Origin: Haemonchus contortus
Taxonomy: Eukaryota; Nematoda; Chromadorea; Rhabditida; Trichostrongylidae
DNA: 64,000 nucleotides
Direction of reading: 5' to 3'
Assembly: GCA_000469685.2 (NCBI GenBank)
Contig: LS997567.1
Span: 34,624,505 to 34,688,504, forward strand
Under the pieces are notes generated by a model. The model worked only from the letters and a program-made list of their open reading frames with translations. It made no database searches and was not told the origin of the DNA. Below, piece by piece: positions 43,141 through 54,030 of the stretch (positions are counted from its first letter, which is position 1; each line of letters starts with the position of its first letter). The translations under genes were made by a program, and so were the position numbers.

Positions 43141-43400
43141 AATTGAGGTCGTCCTGTGCGGTCGCGTTTCTGCCAGCTGTCGTGAGTGTTTTACATTAAT
43201 CGCATTTTAGGGCACTTCTTCTTTGTTTTCTGAGAAGTTCTTTCTCGTTGAGTACTTCTCTTATTTAGGTAGTTTTCATAGTCTTTTTGCCCGAGCTTTT
43301 TGGCTTTACTTTTTCTCCATTTTGTTTGGGTTGCCGGTTGTTGCCCTGCTACTTGTTATTATTGACTCGTTAGACTCAATACCTGGTAGATCAAAGGTCA
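43141..43400. other. Junction between BEL/Pao relic and CR1-like LINE
   Basis: Short T-rich frames only (for example 43223-43405); probably CR1 5' leader, but unproven. Confidence 0.35.
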
Positions 43401-43406
43401 AATAGA

Positions 43407-43987
43407 ATGACCTCAAAACAGCTGCGTTCTAAGAATGCTTCCTTGAGCTATTCTCAGCCACTATCTGGCTCGAGTAGCAGAAACAGCACTCAGGTAACTG
43501 TTCCACAGGCAGAGAATTTCCACAATATGTCGGCCATGGAACTTATCAAGAGCATCATTGAGCTTAATCATGACCAGCCATTGGAAACATGCTAATTGCA
43601 CTTTCGAAGAAGATCCCCATGGAATTCGCTGATCTTATCGAGGGCGATAAACGGAGCCGAAGTATAGTAATCTCAGGACTGGAGGAAGGGCAGGATGGTT
43701 TACGACCGTCGGCGCGTCACAGGGATCTGGAGGATAAAGTTGCTAACGTTCTCGATGCCGTAGATGTGGAGTGTCGTCCGATTGAAATATATCGTATGGG
43801 AAAACCGAATTCTAAACTCCCTCGCCTGGTGAAAGTTGTCTTGCCATCTAGAGCTCATTGGCGGCGTGCTCTTGCCAATGCTCGTCTTCTCCGAGATGCG
43901 GGGCTTCCGAAGGTCTTCATGCGTCGGAGTATGACTGAGGATGAAAGGAAATTCTGCCCTTGCTTGCCATTTGCTGAACGCCCGTAG
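43407..43987 (+). pseudogene. CR1-like ORF1 remnant
   Basis: Two adjoining frames. The second (43589-43987) reads DKRSRSIVISGLEEGQDGL, then VECRPIEIYRMGKPNSKLPR and HWRRALANARLLRDAGLPKV with VFMRRSMTEDER. This is the RRM-like ORF1 pattern 'RSRSIVISGLPE...P...RMG......PRLVKVVLPS...W..AL..A..L' seen in nematode CR1-type elements. It was an RNA-binding protein in the active element. Confidence 0.65.
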
Positions 43988-44113
43988 TCTTTGTAGAAAA
44001 ATGGACCATTTACACACCCTTACAGCTCAACACCATCCCGATTTGGTATTTGTAACTGGGACATGGCTCACTCCCAGCATCCATAATCCGAGATATTAGC
44101 TGCTTTCCCGTAT

Positions 44114-44545
44114 TTGGTGTACCGTGTGGATAGAGGAGGTGGAGTATGCTGTTTAGCTAAAGGTAATCTATTCTGCCATTCTGTTGAACTGAGTTCGTCC
44201 ACTAAAGCTGATGTTCTGTGCCTAGAACTTTTCTGCCCTAGGAATGGTGCGCGAATCCGGTTTATTCTCGTCTATCGCCCACCAAACTCAAACAGAAGTG
44301 ACGATGAAAAACTGATCGAACCGCTCCGTGAAACAGTCTTGGCTGGGTCCAACAGTGTGGCTCTAGGAGATTTCAACCTAGCAATAGACTGGGTGAATCT
44401 GCGTGCACGAAATTCGATCTCCTCTACCTTCCTGGAATTTTTTCTGGAAGTGGGATTGGTGCAGCATGTCCTTGTAGCTACCCATGGCAGCAACACTATC
44501 GACCTGATCTTATCCGCTGCTCCAATGTGTGTGGCATCTCTATAG
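44114..44545 (+). pseudogene. CR1-like endonuclease domain remnant
   Basis: A 143-codon open frame with GGGVCCLAKGNLFCHSVELS, FILVYRPPNSNRSDDEKLIE, VALGDFNLAIDW and HGSNTIDLILS. The residues GDFN, W and the T.G.N.IDL.L pattern are those of APE-type endonucleases in CR1 LINEs. Upstream catalytic motifs lie in other frames (LVFVTGTWLTPSIHN near 44044, corresponding to 'ETWL'). Confidence 0.75.
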
Positions 44546-44899
44546 CACCGCCACTGGCAAACTCTGACGATGCTTCCATTGTTTTCAACGTGATGGAAAG
44601 TTTGGAGTGGCCAGCTACATTCCTTTTTCTGATTTTCTGAGCGTCGACTATAATGCCCTCGACGAGTACTTTTTCAGCATTGATTGGCTTCTGCTGTTTG
44701 ATAAATACACTTCTGTCTATGATGCATATCAGAGGTTCTGCCAGGTGGTTTATGACGCCCTTGCAAGATTCGTCCCGATGAAGTTCCCTAAGCATCGTTA
44801 AATCCGATACCCACCACATATCAGAAACTTGTTGATTCAAGAAGAAAGATTATTCCGAGATTTGGACGCTCCGCTGACTTCACCTCTTTAACGAAAAGT

Positions 44900-46060
44900 A
44901 TGCTTTGACATAGACCGTCATTTGTGGAAGTTTTTAGCTGCGTACGAACACCGCCTTGGGAAACAAACCTGTATGAAACACCTCCACCTCTACCTTCGTA
45001 GCAAACTCAAATCTAAGTCATACCTGCCTATCCTAGAAGATCAGAGTGGCACTAGACTCCATAGTGATTATGCTAAGGCGAAATCTTTTGGAAGGTATTT
45101 TGCTAGTGTTTTCTCGAAACCTAAGTCATCTGAGAGCCAGTTGGAGTATGGTGCAATTGATATTCAAAGCAACTTTCCAGATATAATTTTTTACCCCTCT
45201 GACATCCGCTCTGTGTTGAAGAACCGAGAACATCTGCTAGTGAGCCCTTCGATGGGATACCCCGAATTCCTTTCAAGAAGTGTCATAATTCTCTTTGCAG
45301 ACCTCACGCTCATTTGTTCAACATATCGTTTCTGTTAGGGAGGTTCCCAGGCTTTGGAAAAGGCCATTGTTACTGCCATCCCCAAACAACTAGAAGCGAC
45401 TAAAGTTAGCGAGTATAGGCCTATCAGTATAACTCCCACTGCTGTCAAGGTGACGGAGAAGCTGATTTTGATAAACTTTCAGCATGGTTTCATAGATTCC
45501 ATCTGATTCCCGTCGAGCAGCACGGTTTCCTTCCCGGGGCCTCTACCTGTACTAATCTCCTTGATACATGGTACGATGTTTGTCGGGCAGTCAATAATGG
45601 TAAGTCAGTAGATGTTATCCACCTAGACCTTTTTCAGGCTTTCGATAAAGTCTGTCATCACATGTTGATCAGTAAACTGGAGCGCTACGGTGTACGGGGT
45701 AAAATTCTCACCTGGATAAAGTCATAATTATTTGAGAGGAGCTTGACTGTTCGAGTCGGCACTAGTTTCTCGGAGAGTTACACTTGCACCAGTGGTGTTC
45801 CTCAAGGAGGAGTGTTGTCGCCGCTGTTCTTTCTGATTTACACAATTGACCTGCCTCAGCTGCTAAAAACTGGTAGTGACATTCATGAGCAAATATATGC
45901 TGACGACATCAAAATATACGCTGCTTATGAGGATGCAAGTAGTGGTTCAGTGCAGCAAGCGCTAAGGTCGTCGGTGGAAAGAATGAATGAGTGGACTTCA
46001 TCATGGGATATTCTTTTGAATCTCACCAAGTGTTGGTGATGCATTTCGGTAATGCTACTG
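44900..46060 (+). pseudogene. CR1-like reverse transcriptase remnant
   Basis: Pieces: AYEHRLGKQTCMKHLHLYLR (linker, 44945), SEYRPISITPTAVKVTEKLI (about 45410), DLFQAFDKVCHH (about 45630), TSGVPQGGVLSPLFFLIYTI and EQIYADDIKIYAAYED (45743-46039), then HFGNATANDYVINGIRL. The YADD catalytic box is intact, but the domain is spread over at least four frames with stops. Confidence 0.8.
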
Positions 46061-47085
46061 CGAATGATTACGTGATTAATGGTATACGCCTCCCGAGTGC
46101 TAGGTCTACTAAAAACCTCGGAGTTATTTTTACACTAGTTACACTAGTTTGGAGTTCTCTAGCCACATTGACAGCGTCGTTAAGAAAGCGCTGGCTACCT
46201 TATTTCTGATTATGAGAAATACGAGTTGCTCTGATTCATCCTTAGTGTTACGGTATTCAAGAGTAGACTGAGCGAACTCGACCTCTTGAGCACCCTAGGT
46301 ATTCAAGAACATATCTAAGTTTTCACATTTGTTTTTGTCGTCTCAGTTACCTCTAGCGACTGCCGTCCTACTGATCCATGTCCAACGTTTACACGCATAT
46401 CTCTGGAGCTATCAATCAGGATTGATCCTCGATTGCTCTCTATTCTTAGTATTTGTTTTTCTTCGTTTGCAGCAGCTCTTATCTTTCCTAATTGTTTCTT
46501 TCTTAACTGTGCCATATCGTATTGCATTTATTTCTTTATTTTACTACTTCTTTCTATTTTTCGTCGATCCGGAGCAAGAAGTCGGTTGAGGGTTGTAAAA
46601 TTTCGACGATGCTGTGACCTTCGTCTATTTGTGTTCCAGCTGTTTGAGGAGCCTGTGAGACGATAAATTCACCGACTCAAGGTCCTACCTGATCTTCTCG
46701 CTTTTTTTCCGGTTGCATTATTCGTATAGGGCTGATGTGTCAGCAAGCTCCAGGGCTGCGCCCTTTATGAGACTTTATACCGCAGATCGAAACTTTGTTA
46801 GATACCACTTTTTTCACAGAGGAGAGCAGCTTACCTTCACACGTAGGGGAGGTCCCAGTGTGATACTGATGATGCCCTTTATGCGACATTCTTGCTCTTT
46901 TCTTCGTTCCTCTTTTTCACAGTATGATGTTTGGCCTCCACCCTTGGGCTCTGTCTTTAGGCTCTCTCCTATTTTTGTCTTTCAGGGCATTTTCTTCCGG
47001 TTTTTTGACAGGAATTGCCTCAGAGTCCTGCTTTTATATTGTACGGCACACCCTTGGGTGTATTCAAATAAATAAATAAATAAAC

Positions 47086-47588
47086 AAAAACTCGTGCCAT
47101 AAACATGGCAGTGAAAGACGAAAACAGTCGTCATCAAACAAACAAGATTTGGACGAAATGGTGGAAAGATTTTAAAAACGATTATATAAGTCCTCATTTC
47201 TTCAACAACACAACACGCTAAAAGCAAAATGTCGCTACTACATAAGACCTCCAAATATTCCAGAAAATTATGCTTAGCATGCCTAAAAACAAACTGGAAA
47301 GCCTGTTCGAAGATTCCTGCTTCTTTGGGAAAGTGTCACAACGTCGTCAACCTACAGCGTGGTATTATCTCCGGAAATCCGTATATCACCACTGCAACAA
47401 AAGGGTCTCATTTTCCTCACCACGCCGTAATTAGTGGGCAAAGATAAAAAAAGCCGTCTGGTATACAATGAAAGCGCAAAGAGCAGTAACCAACCAAGTC
47501 CAACGAATGTCTATTTTGGGGTGCAGACTTGATCTTAGACTTGAGTGGGATACTACTTCGAATTCGCCTCAAGCCGAATTTACTCATC
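47086..47588. other. Unassigned sequence
   Basis: A 72-codon plus-strand frame (47229-47447) has three cysteines but no recognised motif. No repeat relation noticed. Confidence 0.35.
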
Positions 47589-48235
47589 CTACTTATATAA
47601 TCGGCTTAGTGTGTTTTTTGGTGTGTTTGTGTGTGTTTATGTGTGTGTGTCTGACCGGAAATTCATAACTCCTGTCCCCGTGGACCGAAAGCGTTCAAAT
47701 TTGGTAGGAGTACAGGTGGCAGGATGGAAACACCTTTAGTGGGTGGCAGGACCGGACTACACCCAAAGGGGACGGGGTTTGCGAGAGATAAATGTTTGAG
47801 CGAAAGTTCAGACTCATGTCTCCGTGATCCTAGAGCAGCCAAACTCGGTAGGAGTACGGGCGGCAAGACAGGAACACTAATGGTGGGTGGAAGGAGCAGA
47901 CTTCGCCCACAATGGGCGGAGTTTGAGCGAAAATTCATAACTTCTGTCCATGTGGACCTAGAACGTTCGAATTTGGTAGGAGTTATAGGAATAGGATGGG
48001 AACGCTCACTGTAGCTGGCAGGACCATACCCCGCCCAAAGGGGGCGGGGATTGCGCGAAAATTCTCAATTCGGCCCTAGAGCGTTCAAACATGGTAGGAG
48101 TGCACGCGACAGGATGGGGACTCTTACTATATGTGGCAGGAAAGAACCTTGCTCCCAGGGGCGGAATTTCTTAACAACCTCACGCAGTCCCACCCCGTCA
48201 GGGTTCGGTACTGATACAATTCTTACTATTTTTGA
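47589..48235 (+). repeat. Helitron-related repeat, second family
   Basis: It begins TTATATAATCGGCTTAGTG, followed by a TGTGTG-rich stretch and CTGACCGGAAATTCATAACTC. Units then repeat: GACC(G/T)(A/)..A(A)GCGTTCAAATTTGG, TAGGAGTACAGGTGGCAGGA, and GGGGACGGGG or GGGGGCGGGG, about 120-140 bp apart, at least four times. The design (TATATAA start, short tandem repeat, CGGAAATTC, GC-box units) parallels the 6666/49570 family. An inverted fragment is at 52640-52925. No 3' terminus was found. Confidence 0.6.
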
Positions 48236-48769
48236 CAGTACTGTGCGATTCACAGTTTCCTGCATCTAATCCATACGACCGCATTGCTTTTTGTTCGCAA
48301 AGTCAAATCCTGGCTTCTGAAAAAAGTTTTTATATCACGCACATTAAATAATAACAAATTTCAACATGTTAACTTACCATAGACATAGTAACAACAAAAG
48401 TATGACTAGTAATGTTACCCTGTCAACTACATGACCTTTTATACTCGAATTTTGGCGCCAACTCTCTACAATAAAATACATATGATCTCTAATATATGTC
48501 ATAAGAATAATACTGATCTTAATTGGTCCCACTCGTTTTTTATTTTTCATTTCAATTTTAATTTTATTTTTCCTATTTAATTTTACTTATTATTTATTTA
48601 ACTTTAATTTAATTCAATTTACAATTTATTTTATTTATTTATTAATTTTATTAATTTTTATTTCATTTTATTTTTTTTATTTTTTATTTTTTTTTATTTT
48701 TTTTAATATTTTAACAAAATACTCAAACATCTTACAAAAGAAGAACTGGAAATAACAATCAATGAAAAG
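48236..48769. other. AT-rich spacer
   Basis: About 48530-48720 is almost entirely A/T, made of variations of TTTTATTTA. No gene seen. Confidence 0.6.
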
Positions 48770-48890
48770 TACATATGTGAGACGATCACAATAATTTTGT
48801 TAATAGAGACATAGGTCATATAATTACAGGTGATCTTAATTTTATTAAAGAAATCAGGTTAAAAGAAATAAAAAAGGTAATAAGTATAGA

Positions 48891-49569
48891 ATGGATCTAG
48901 GGATAACAAGAAACGAAGTTAAAGTGCTTTATGGTGATATTATTAAAAAGGTTATGTCACACTACATTAGAAAGTACAGTGTCAATAGAGAACAAATTGA
49001 TAATATCACTAGACATTTGTGGACTAGCTATCATAAAAAAGTAAAACCAGTACTTGCATACCTCGCAGTTGAAAATGAAGATAGATTTGCACTCAGGCCA
49101 ATATTACGATATCGGAAGTTTTTCATCTTCTGTACACTAGATAAAGCAAGCAATAACTATGGAATCATTTGTAAAAAATTATACATCTTAACTCTTATGA
49201 AAGAAATGGGCATCACCTATAATAATAACAGTAAGTCCTTTGGTCATGTGCATACTAAAAATACTTATGAATATGTCACTATTGAGTCTATTAAAGATAT
49301 TATACATAGACATAACATTATTTGTTTAGGAACTAAACTAAAATACAATGAAGAAGCCAGTTTACCGGTTATTTATGCAATACCAAGATTGCATAAGAAC
49401 CCTGTCAAATTCAGGTTCATTACAGGAGCACATAATGGTATCTTGAAACCTATAGCTATTGAATTGCAGGTAATATTCAAAATGTAATGGAACATTTTAA
49501 AAAATACGGTAAAGGTATTCAAAAAACCAAAGGAACAATAAGTACTTACTGAGCCATTGATGATCCTTA
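48891..49569 (+). pseudogene. Penelope-like reverse transcriptase, N-terminal half
   Basis: A 198-codon open frame (48891-49487), followed in another frame by KYGKGIQKTKGTIST and, after a TGA where Trp is expected, AIDD just before the insertion at 49570. It holds the first conserved RT blocks (DKASNNYG; IPRLHKNPVKFRFI). The element's own reading begins earlier (about 48790, another frame). Confidence 0.7.
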
Positions 49570-50811
49570 CTATATATATATAAAGCGCTCTGTCTGTCTG
49601 TTTGTTTGTACGGAAATTCGATATAATCCGAAGAAACACCTGGAAAAGTCGGGTCAAGTTTGGAATGGGTTGAGCATAGGGTAAGTGCAACAGAGCACAT
49701 ATGAACATAGCGGAGCTCCGCCCCTAAGGGGCGGGGCATGCGCAGGAATCGGGCGGGGTCATGGGCCAATTTTTCTCTTTCGGTCTCATAGCAGTCCAGA
49801 CGCCGGGAAAAAATGTGCAAAGGTGAGGGATGGGTCAACAACTAAAATAAAAGAAACTCACCGGCGGTGGGCGGAGCGTTCTCGCAGTGGGCGGTACTTT
49901 CTACAGAGATTCGTAACTCGATTCAACGAAGGCGTCGAGGCCAGCAAGAAAAGTAAAAAGGGTGAGTAAGGCTTTAGGCGTGCTGGGCATGCATAAGCTT
50001 AGCGAAGCCCCGCCCACGATGGGCGGGGCGTGCGTTAAGGTGAAAGCCACTCCTCAAAAGTGAGTGTAACTTCGTTCGGAAATGTTATAGAATGCGGAAA
50101 AAAGTGGTTAAAGGTAATGGGACAAATGTGGTCAAATCAGGAAAGTGGGCGGGGTTGGCACCAAAGTGGGCGGGGCCCAGATCAAAAATTTATAACTCCA
50201 TTCAGAAACGTTCTGGGATGCGGCAAAAAGGTATCAAGGTGTAAAAGAACAAATGTGGGCAAATCCCGAAAGTGGGCGGGGCTTGGATCAAAAATTTATA
50301 ACTCTATTCAGAAACGTTCTAGAGTGCGGGAAAAAACTGGTTAGAGGTAATTTAACAAGTGTGGCCGAATCTTCGAAGTGGGCGGGGCTTAGATCTAAAT
50401 TTCATAACTCTGTTCAGAAACGTTCTAGAACGCGGGAAAAAGTGTTAAGAGGAATCGGAACGAATGTAGTTAAGTCCTCGAAGAGGGCGGAGCTGGCACA
50501 TGGAAGAGAGGCTAGGACCAAAAATTCATCTCTTCAAAAACTTTCTGGAATGAGGAAAAATGGTTTGGAGCAGTCAAAAGAAGGATGGTCAAGTTTATTG
50601 TGGAAAAGGTTTCCACTAAGGTGGACGGAGCTATTATCAACCACTAATAACTGTGCTCAAATATATCGAGCGTGATGCTATCAGCAGTTCAGCGTTTGAA
50701 TCCAGAGAGAACTATCTTATTCTGATTATCCAACATTCCGCTGAATGACTCCATCGTGGATAAGAGGCCGTCGACATATACTGTGCGCGTTAGCGTGTAT
50801 AGCCAAACTGG
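49570..50811 (+). mobile_element. Helitron-like non-autonomous element (copy 2)
   Basis: Starts CTATATATATATAAAGCGCT after an A and ends AACTGG before a T, with the hairpin GTGCGC-GTTA-GCGTGT just inside. There is no target duplication. Removing it rejoins the Penelope-like reading in frame (DDPY then INISHE), which defines the insertion point as A/T. Internally it has about four units of roughly 106 bp (50159-50485), each with GTGGGCGGGG, TTATAACTC and TTCAGAAACGTTCT. Strong similarity to 6666-7704, which has fewer units. Confidence 0.8.
50159..50485 (+). repeat. Tandem ~106-bp units inside Helitron-like copy 2
   Basis: GTGGGCGGGG recurs at about 50164, 50272 and 50378, each followed by AGATC(A/T)AAA, TTTATAACTC and TTCAGAAACGTTCT at the same spacing. 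Copy 1 has about two clear units (7250-7370), indicating expansion or contraction by unit. Confidence 0.7.
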
Positions 50812-51735
50812 TATTAATATAAGTCATGAACTCATTAATATTATCCACAACAGTAAAGAAGTTTTTACAGCAGATTTTACAGATATGTTTACTAATCTCG
50901 AATAAAACTCATAATAAAGAATATTAAAAGCATACTGAATATTTGTTTCCAAAATTCTGGTAAGCCATATATAGCCACAAATGGGTATCATGTTTTTACA
51001 CTACAGGAGATAACCTTAAGTCTAATTTCAGAATTTACAGTATGGTTGATTTGCTTTACATGGTAGAACTCCTTTTAACTAATAGTTATTGTGTGTTTGG
51101 TGGTAATATATTCATGCAGGTTAAAGGAGCTCCACAAGGTGGAAATTTTAGCCCCTTGTTAGCTGATCTTACACTGGCTTACATGGAATATGAATATGCC
51201 ATCAATACAAAATATAACATCCAAAATCTCTTTGTCCCTTACAGATATATGTATGATATCCTTATAATTCATAATCAGACAGAAATAGATATAGAAAAAT
51301 TCTGGATGTAGTGTATAAAAATAAATTAGAATATAAGAAAACGCATATATCTAATACATGTGCCAATTATTTGGACCTTAATATTAACATAGTTGATAAT
51401 AATGTCATCACAAGTCTAAAACAGATGATTATAACTTCAGAGTTATTAGATTTCCACACTATAATTCTAACATATCTATTAAAACTAAAACCGCTTTAAT
51501 ATATACAGAAACTTTAAGAATAGCTAATACTTGTACTAAAGGGGACACCTTTGCACAAAAAATTAGAGAAATGATAGAAGCACTCATACATAATGGGTAT
51601 AATGAAAATGTTATAATAGCCAGTATAGTTAAATGTATTGGTAATAACAAACATGTTGGTTATATGTTTAATCTCTCTGAAAGCTGTAATAGCGCTAAAG
51701 AGTTCGTAAATAAAGTTTTACGAATACCAGTCTAA
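50812..51735 (+). pseudogene. Penelope-like reverse transcriptase, C-terminal half
   Basis: After the insertion the reading resumes INISHELINIIHNSKEVFTA DFTDMFTNLE (first catalytic Asp region), then APQGGNFSPLLADLTLAYME. The active-site box reads RYMYDILII where YMDD-like residues are expected, so one catalytic Asp is Tyr. The following frames (51311-51735) give NYLDLNINIVDNN and KIREMIEALIHNGYNENVII. Several frame changes. Inactive. Confidence 0.7.
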
Positions 51736-51767
51736 TTTTTCATGGTACATGGCTACATATATCTTCC

Positions 51768-51915
51768 ATACATACATACATACATACACACACACATACA
51801 TACATACATACATACATACATACATACATACATACATACATACATACATACATACATACTTACTTACTTACTTACTTACTTACATACATACATACATACA
51901 TACATGCATACATTT
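51768..51915 (+). repeat. TACA microsatellite with ACTT interruption
   Basis: About 35 TACA/CATA units, interrupted by five or six TACTT-type units at about 51856-51880. It begins soon after the last Penelope-like residues. The Tyr-Ile-His-Thr frames predicted across it are artefacts of the repeat. Confidence 0.95.
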
Positions 51916-52009
51916 TCTGCTTGTTTACAGCCCTTCGAGGGGCTGAGCGACCGTCTGCCGCCCTCCCCCCCTAGCACTACCTAGCGGCACGCCGGCCGGC
52001 CGGCGGACT

Positions 52010-52260
52010 ATGAAAGCAGCCTATCTGAGCAATGTCAGCGTAGAGGATGGTCTTCAATGCCCCATCCATGAGTTCTTCTGTGATGAAGCCCATTGTGAGG
52101 AGGAAGAGGAACGGGCTCAGAGCTTATATCTTGTGTACCCCAACAGAAAAATCTATTGTTTCGCTTTGACCGTGTGGAGTGCGTATTGTTGTCGTGCATT
52201 CATCGTAACAGCGCAATGCTTTTTTTGAAAAAAATCAATCAGTGCAATGACGAATGCTTA
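52010..52260 (-). pseudogene. RTE reverse transcriptase fragment
   Basis: The minus strand reads CTTTIRTPHGQSETIDFSV, then ALSPFLFLLTMGFITEELMD and GALKTILYADIAQI. This is the RT core of the same subfamily as 25385-29953. The YADD box is shortened to YADI (one Asp codon lost). A stop occurs in GVHKI*ALSP, where relatives have VHQGSALSP. Isolated fragment. Confidence 0.7.
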
Positions 52261-52639
52261 ACCGCGGACTAATCGCCCAGAATAAGCGATGTCTCAAAAT
52301 GTCCTGCTCTGTTGGCAGAGAAGAAAACGCAATGATAGGAGGGCCTAGTTGAGTTACGGTGGTACCGCGTGCCGTCGCCATTGAACTCGGATGCCGTGTT
52401 AACATTAGATACGCCAAAACAAGGAAAGGACTAAGATGACTCCTATCGTCGCAATGAGGAGCGATCGGCTTTAGTGATTCTGAGTATTAGTGTGAAGGTT
52501 TTAATCTATCTAACCGAACGAAATGACTAACAATTGTTGTATCGATCACGAACGCATACAAAAGCTCCGATATTCGCAACGTAAGTGGAACCAGAAACGC
52601 TTTGGTAATTTAAGATATTCGTAAAACTAGAATTGCATG
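52261..52639. other. Unassigned sequence
   Basis: Nothing recognised. Confidence 0.4.
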
Positions 52640-52925
52640 GGGCGGATTCTAGTCTTGCCATCTATCACCAGTGTTCTGACTCTGCCTCACGTACTCATAC
52701 AAAGTTTGAACGCTCTACGCCCAAATTAACAACTTTCGATCACGCTTTCGACTTTCGATCATCACCCTTGTATCTAGAGTCTAGTCATGCCCCTCACTGT
52801 AAGTGTTTTCGTCCTGCCGGCTGTGCTCCTAGCAAATTTGAACTCTCTAGGTCCACGGAAATAGGAGGTATGAATTTTTGGTTGGACACGCACACACAAT
52901 CACACACTGATTAGCGCGTTATATA
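52640..52925 (-). repeat. Helitron-related repeat, second family, inverted fragment
   Basis: Read on the minus strand: TATATAACGCGCTAATCAGTG, a GTGTGTG stretch, CCAAAAATTCATACCTCC, GTGGACCTAGAGAGTTCAAA and TTTGCTAGGAGCACAGCCGG. This matches the start and first units of 47589-48235. The rest of the element is missing or too diverged. Confidence 0.6.
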
Positions 52926-53782
52926 GGGTCAGGCCTAGGGTGGAAGGTACTGCAGGCTCACAGAGATAGTCAGAAAGATACTAGTTCCGAAGGTTCCTCT
53001 CTTTTATTGCGGCTTTTATTTTGGAAGCAGCCTCACACACTTGGTTGCTTCACTGTAGTTCCAACGAACTCGAAGCCGTAGATGGAGCTGTGACAAGAGG
53101 TTCACTGTCACACGCATGCTGAAAAGATTAAGTCTCGTGACGATACACATTTTGGCCGACCAAGCCTTCACACTGATGACGAACGGCGTTCATATGTGGA
53201 ATTGCACTTCGCTCGACAACATTTACTCCACTTTGAACTTTGATGAATCAGAAAGCAGAAATAACGTTATCTCAGCTTTTTTATCATTTTGCCTTCCACT
53301 TATGAATTGTCACACAAAACTGCCTCTGTTAGGTCACCTGGTCATCTGCTCGGATGTCGCAATAAGTAGAAGATAGCAAGAATAGGATCCGAAAGAAGAC
53401 CAAACACATTCGATGTTTTGGAAATTCCACTTCTGTTTCTTCCGTAGCGTGGCCGAGGTGGTGAACAGATAAATAAAAGTGTCGGCATTGCTCCCAATAT
53501 AGGAAGGAAGACTAGTTGTCGACAAACAGCGCTTTCATTTGAAATTGAACAGGAAGCCATGTAGCAAATAGTAATAATGAAGTCGATCACTTCAAATCTA
53601 ATTGGAATCTCTGTCTGGCTAACGTAGCTGTTGCTGAAGTGCGACATATCATCGGACCATCGTCCCCTTCGCGTTGGCTCCTGTTTCTCAATTCATATTT
53701 CTATTTTTCGAGGAAAAGTGTTGAAAAATTCAGTAGACGGAGGCCAAATTAATCAAAATCACTTAACTTCCCTCGCGAACTT
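52926..53782. other. Unassigned sequence
   Basis: Frames at 53116-53376 (plus) and 53647-53342 (minus) have no recognised motif. Confidence 0.4.
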
Positions 53783-54030
53783 ATGGTAAAATTCAGTCAT
53801 CGGCAACAGTATGAGGAATGTAATCGGCTCGTTGAACATCTCCATGATAACGCTGAGAAAGCAGGGAAATCCCAGGCAGGAAGTAGGAATGGACGTCTCT
53901 TTTCGAAGACTCTCATGCTGATACTTCAGTATGGAATTGCGCGAGCTACAGACTATTATCAACTAACATTCAAAGGTGCGAAGTTATGCAGAGAAGAGAA
54001 GAATGAAGACTGAGGGAGAAAGTGCAGCAG
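53783..54030 (+). pseudogene. RTE linker-region fragment
   Basis: CNRLVEHLHDNAEKAGKSQA, RLFSKTLMLI and GAKLCREEKNED parallel the endonuclease-RT linker of the 10-13 kb RTE (KRLVELLHDRAGKTASLRVA, RLSSKTFELL, LAKLCREAIKED). It stops where repeat R2 starts. Confidence 0.65.

Larger units (their letters stand above)
43407..47085 (+). mobile_element. CR1-like LINE, degenerate
   Basis: Order: ORF1-like region (43407-43987), endonuclease (44114-44545), reverse transcriptase (about 44900-46040) and a long 3' part ending at TATTCAAATAAATAAATAAA (47058-47080). The tandem ATAAATA-type tail is characteristic of CR1/Jockey-group elements. The total of about 3.7 kb is near full length. Multiple stops and frameshifts are present. 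Confidence 0.75.
48770..51735 (+). mobile_element. Penelope-like retroelement, split by a Helitron-like insertion
   Basis: The left part (48770-49569) and right part (50812-51735) are two halves of one reverse transcriptase gene. Left: GHIITGDLNFIKEIRLKEIK, TLDKASNNYGIICKKLY, VIYAIPRLHKNPVKFRFITG. Right: VFTADFTDMFTNLE, VKGAPQGGNFSPLLADLTLA, then YLDLNINIVDNNVITSL. An early 'DKxxxxG(L/I)' segment, a PKLHK motif and a late 'YLDL.I' region are features of Penelope-like elements. AT content is much higher than neighbours. The ends are not defined and no GIY-YIG domain was seen. Confidence 0.65.

Noticed and set aside
51742..51984. Two long open frames of repeated Tyr-Ile-His-Thr
   Set aside because: They are read-through of the TACA microsatellite in two frames, with no supporting signal.
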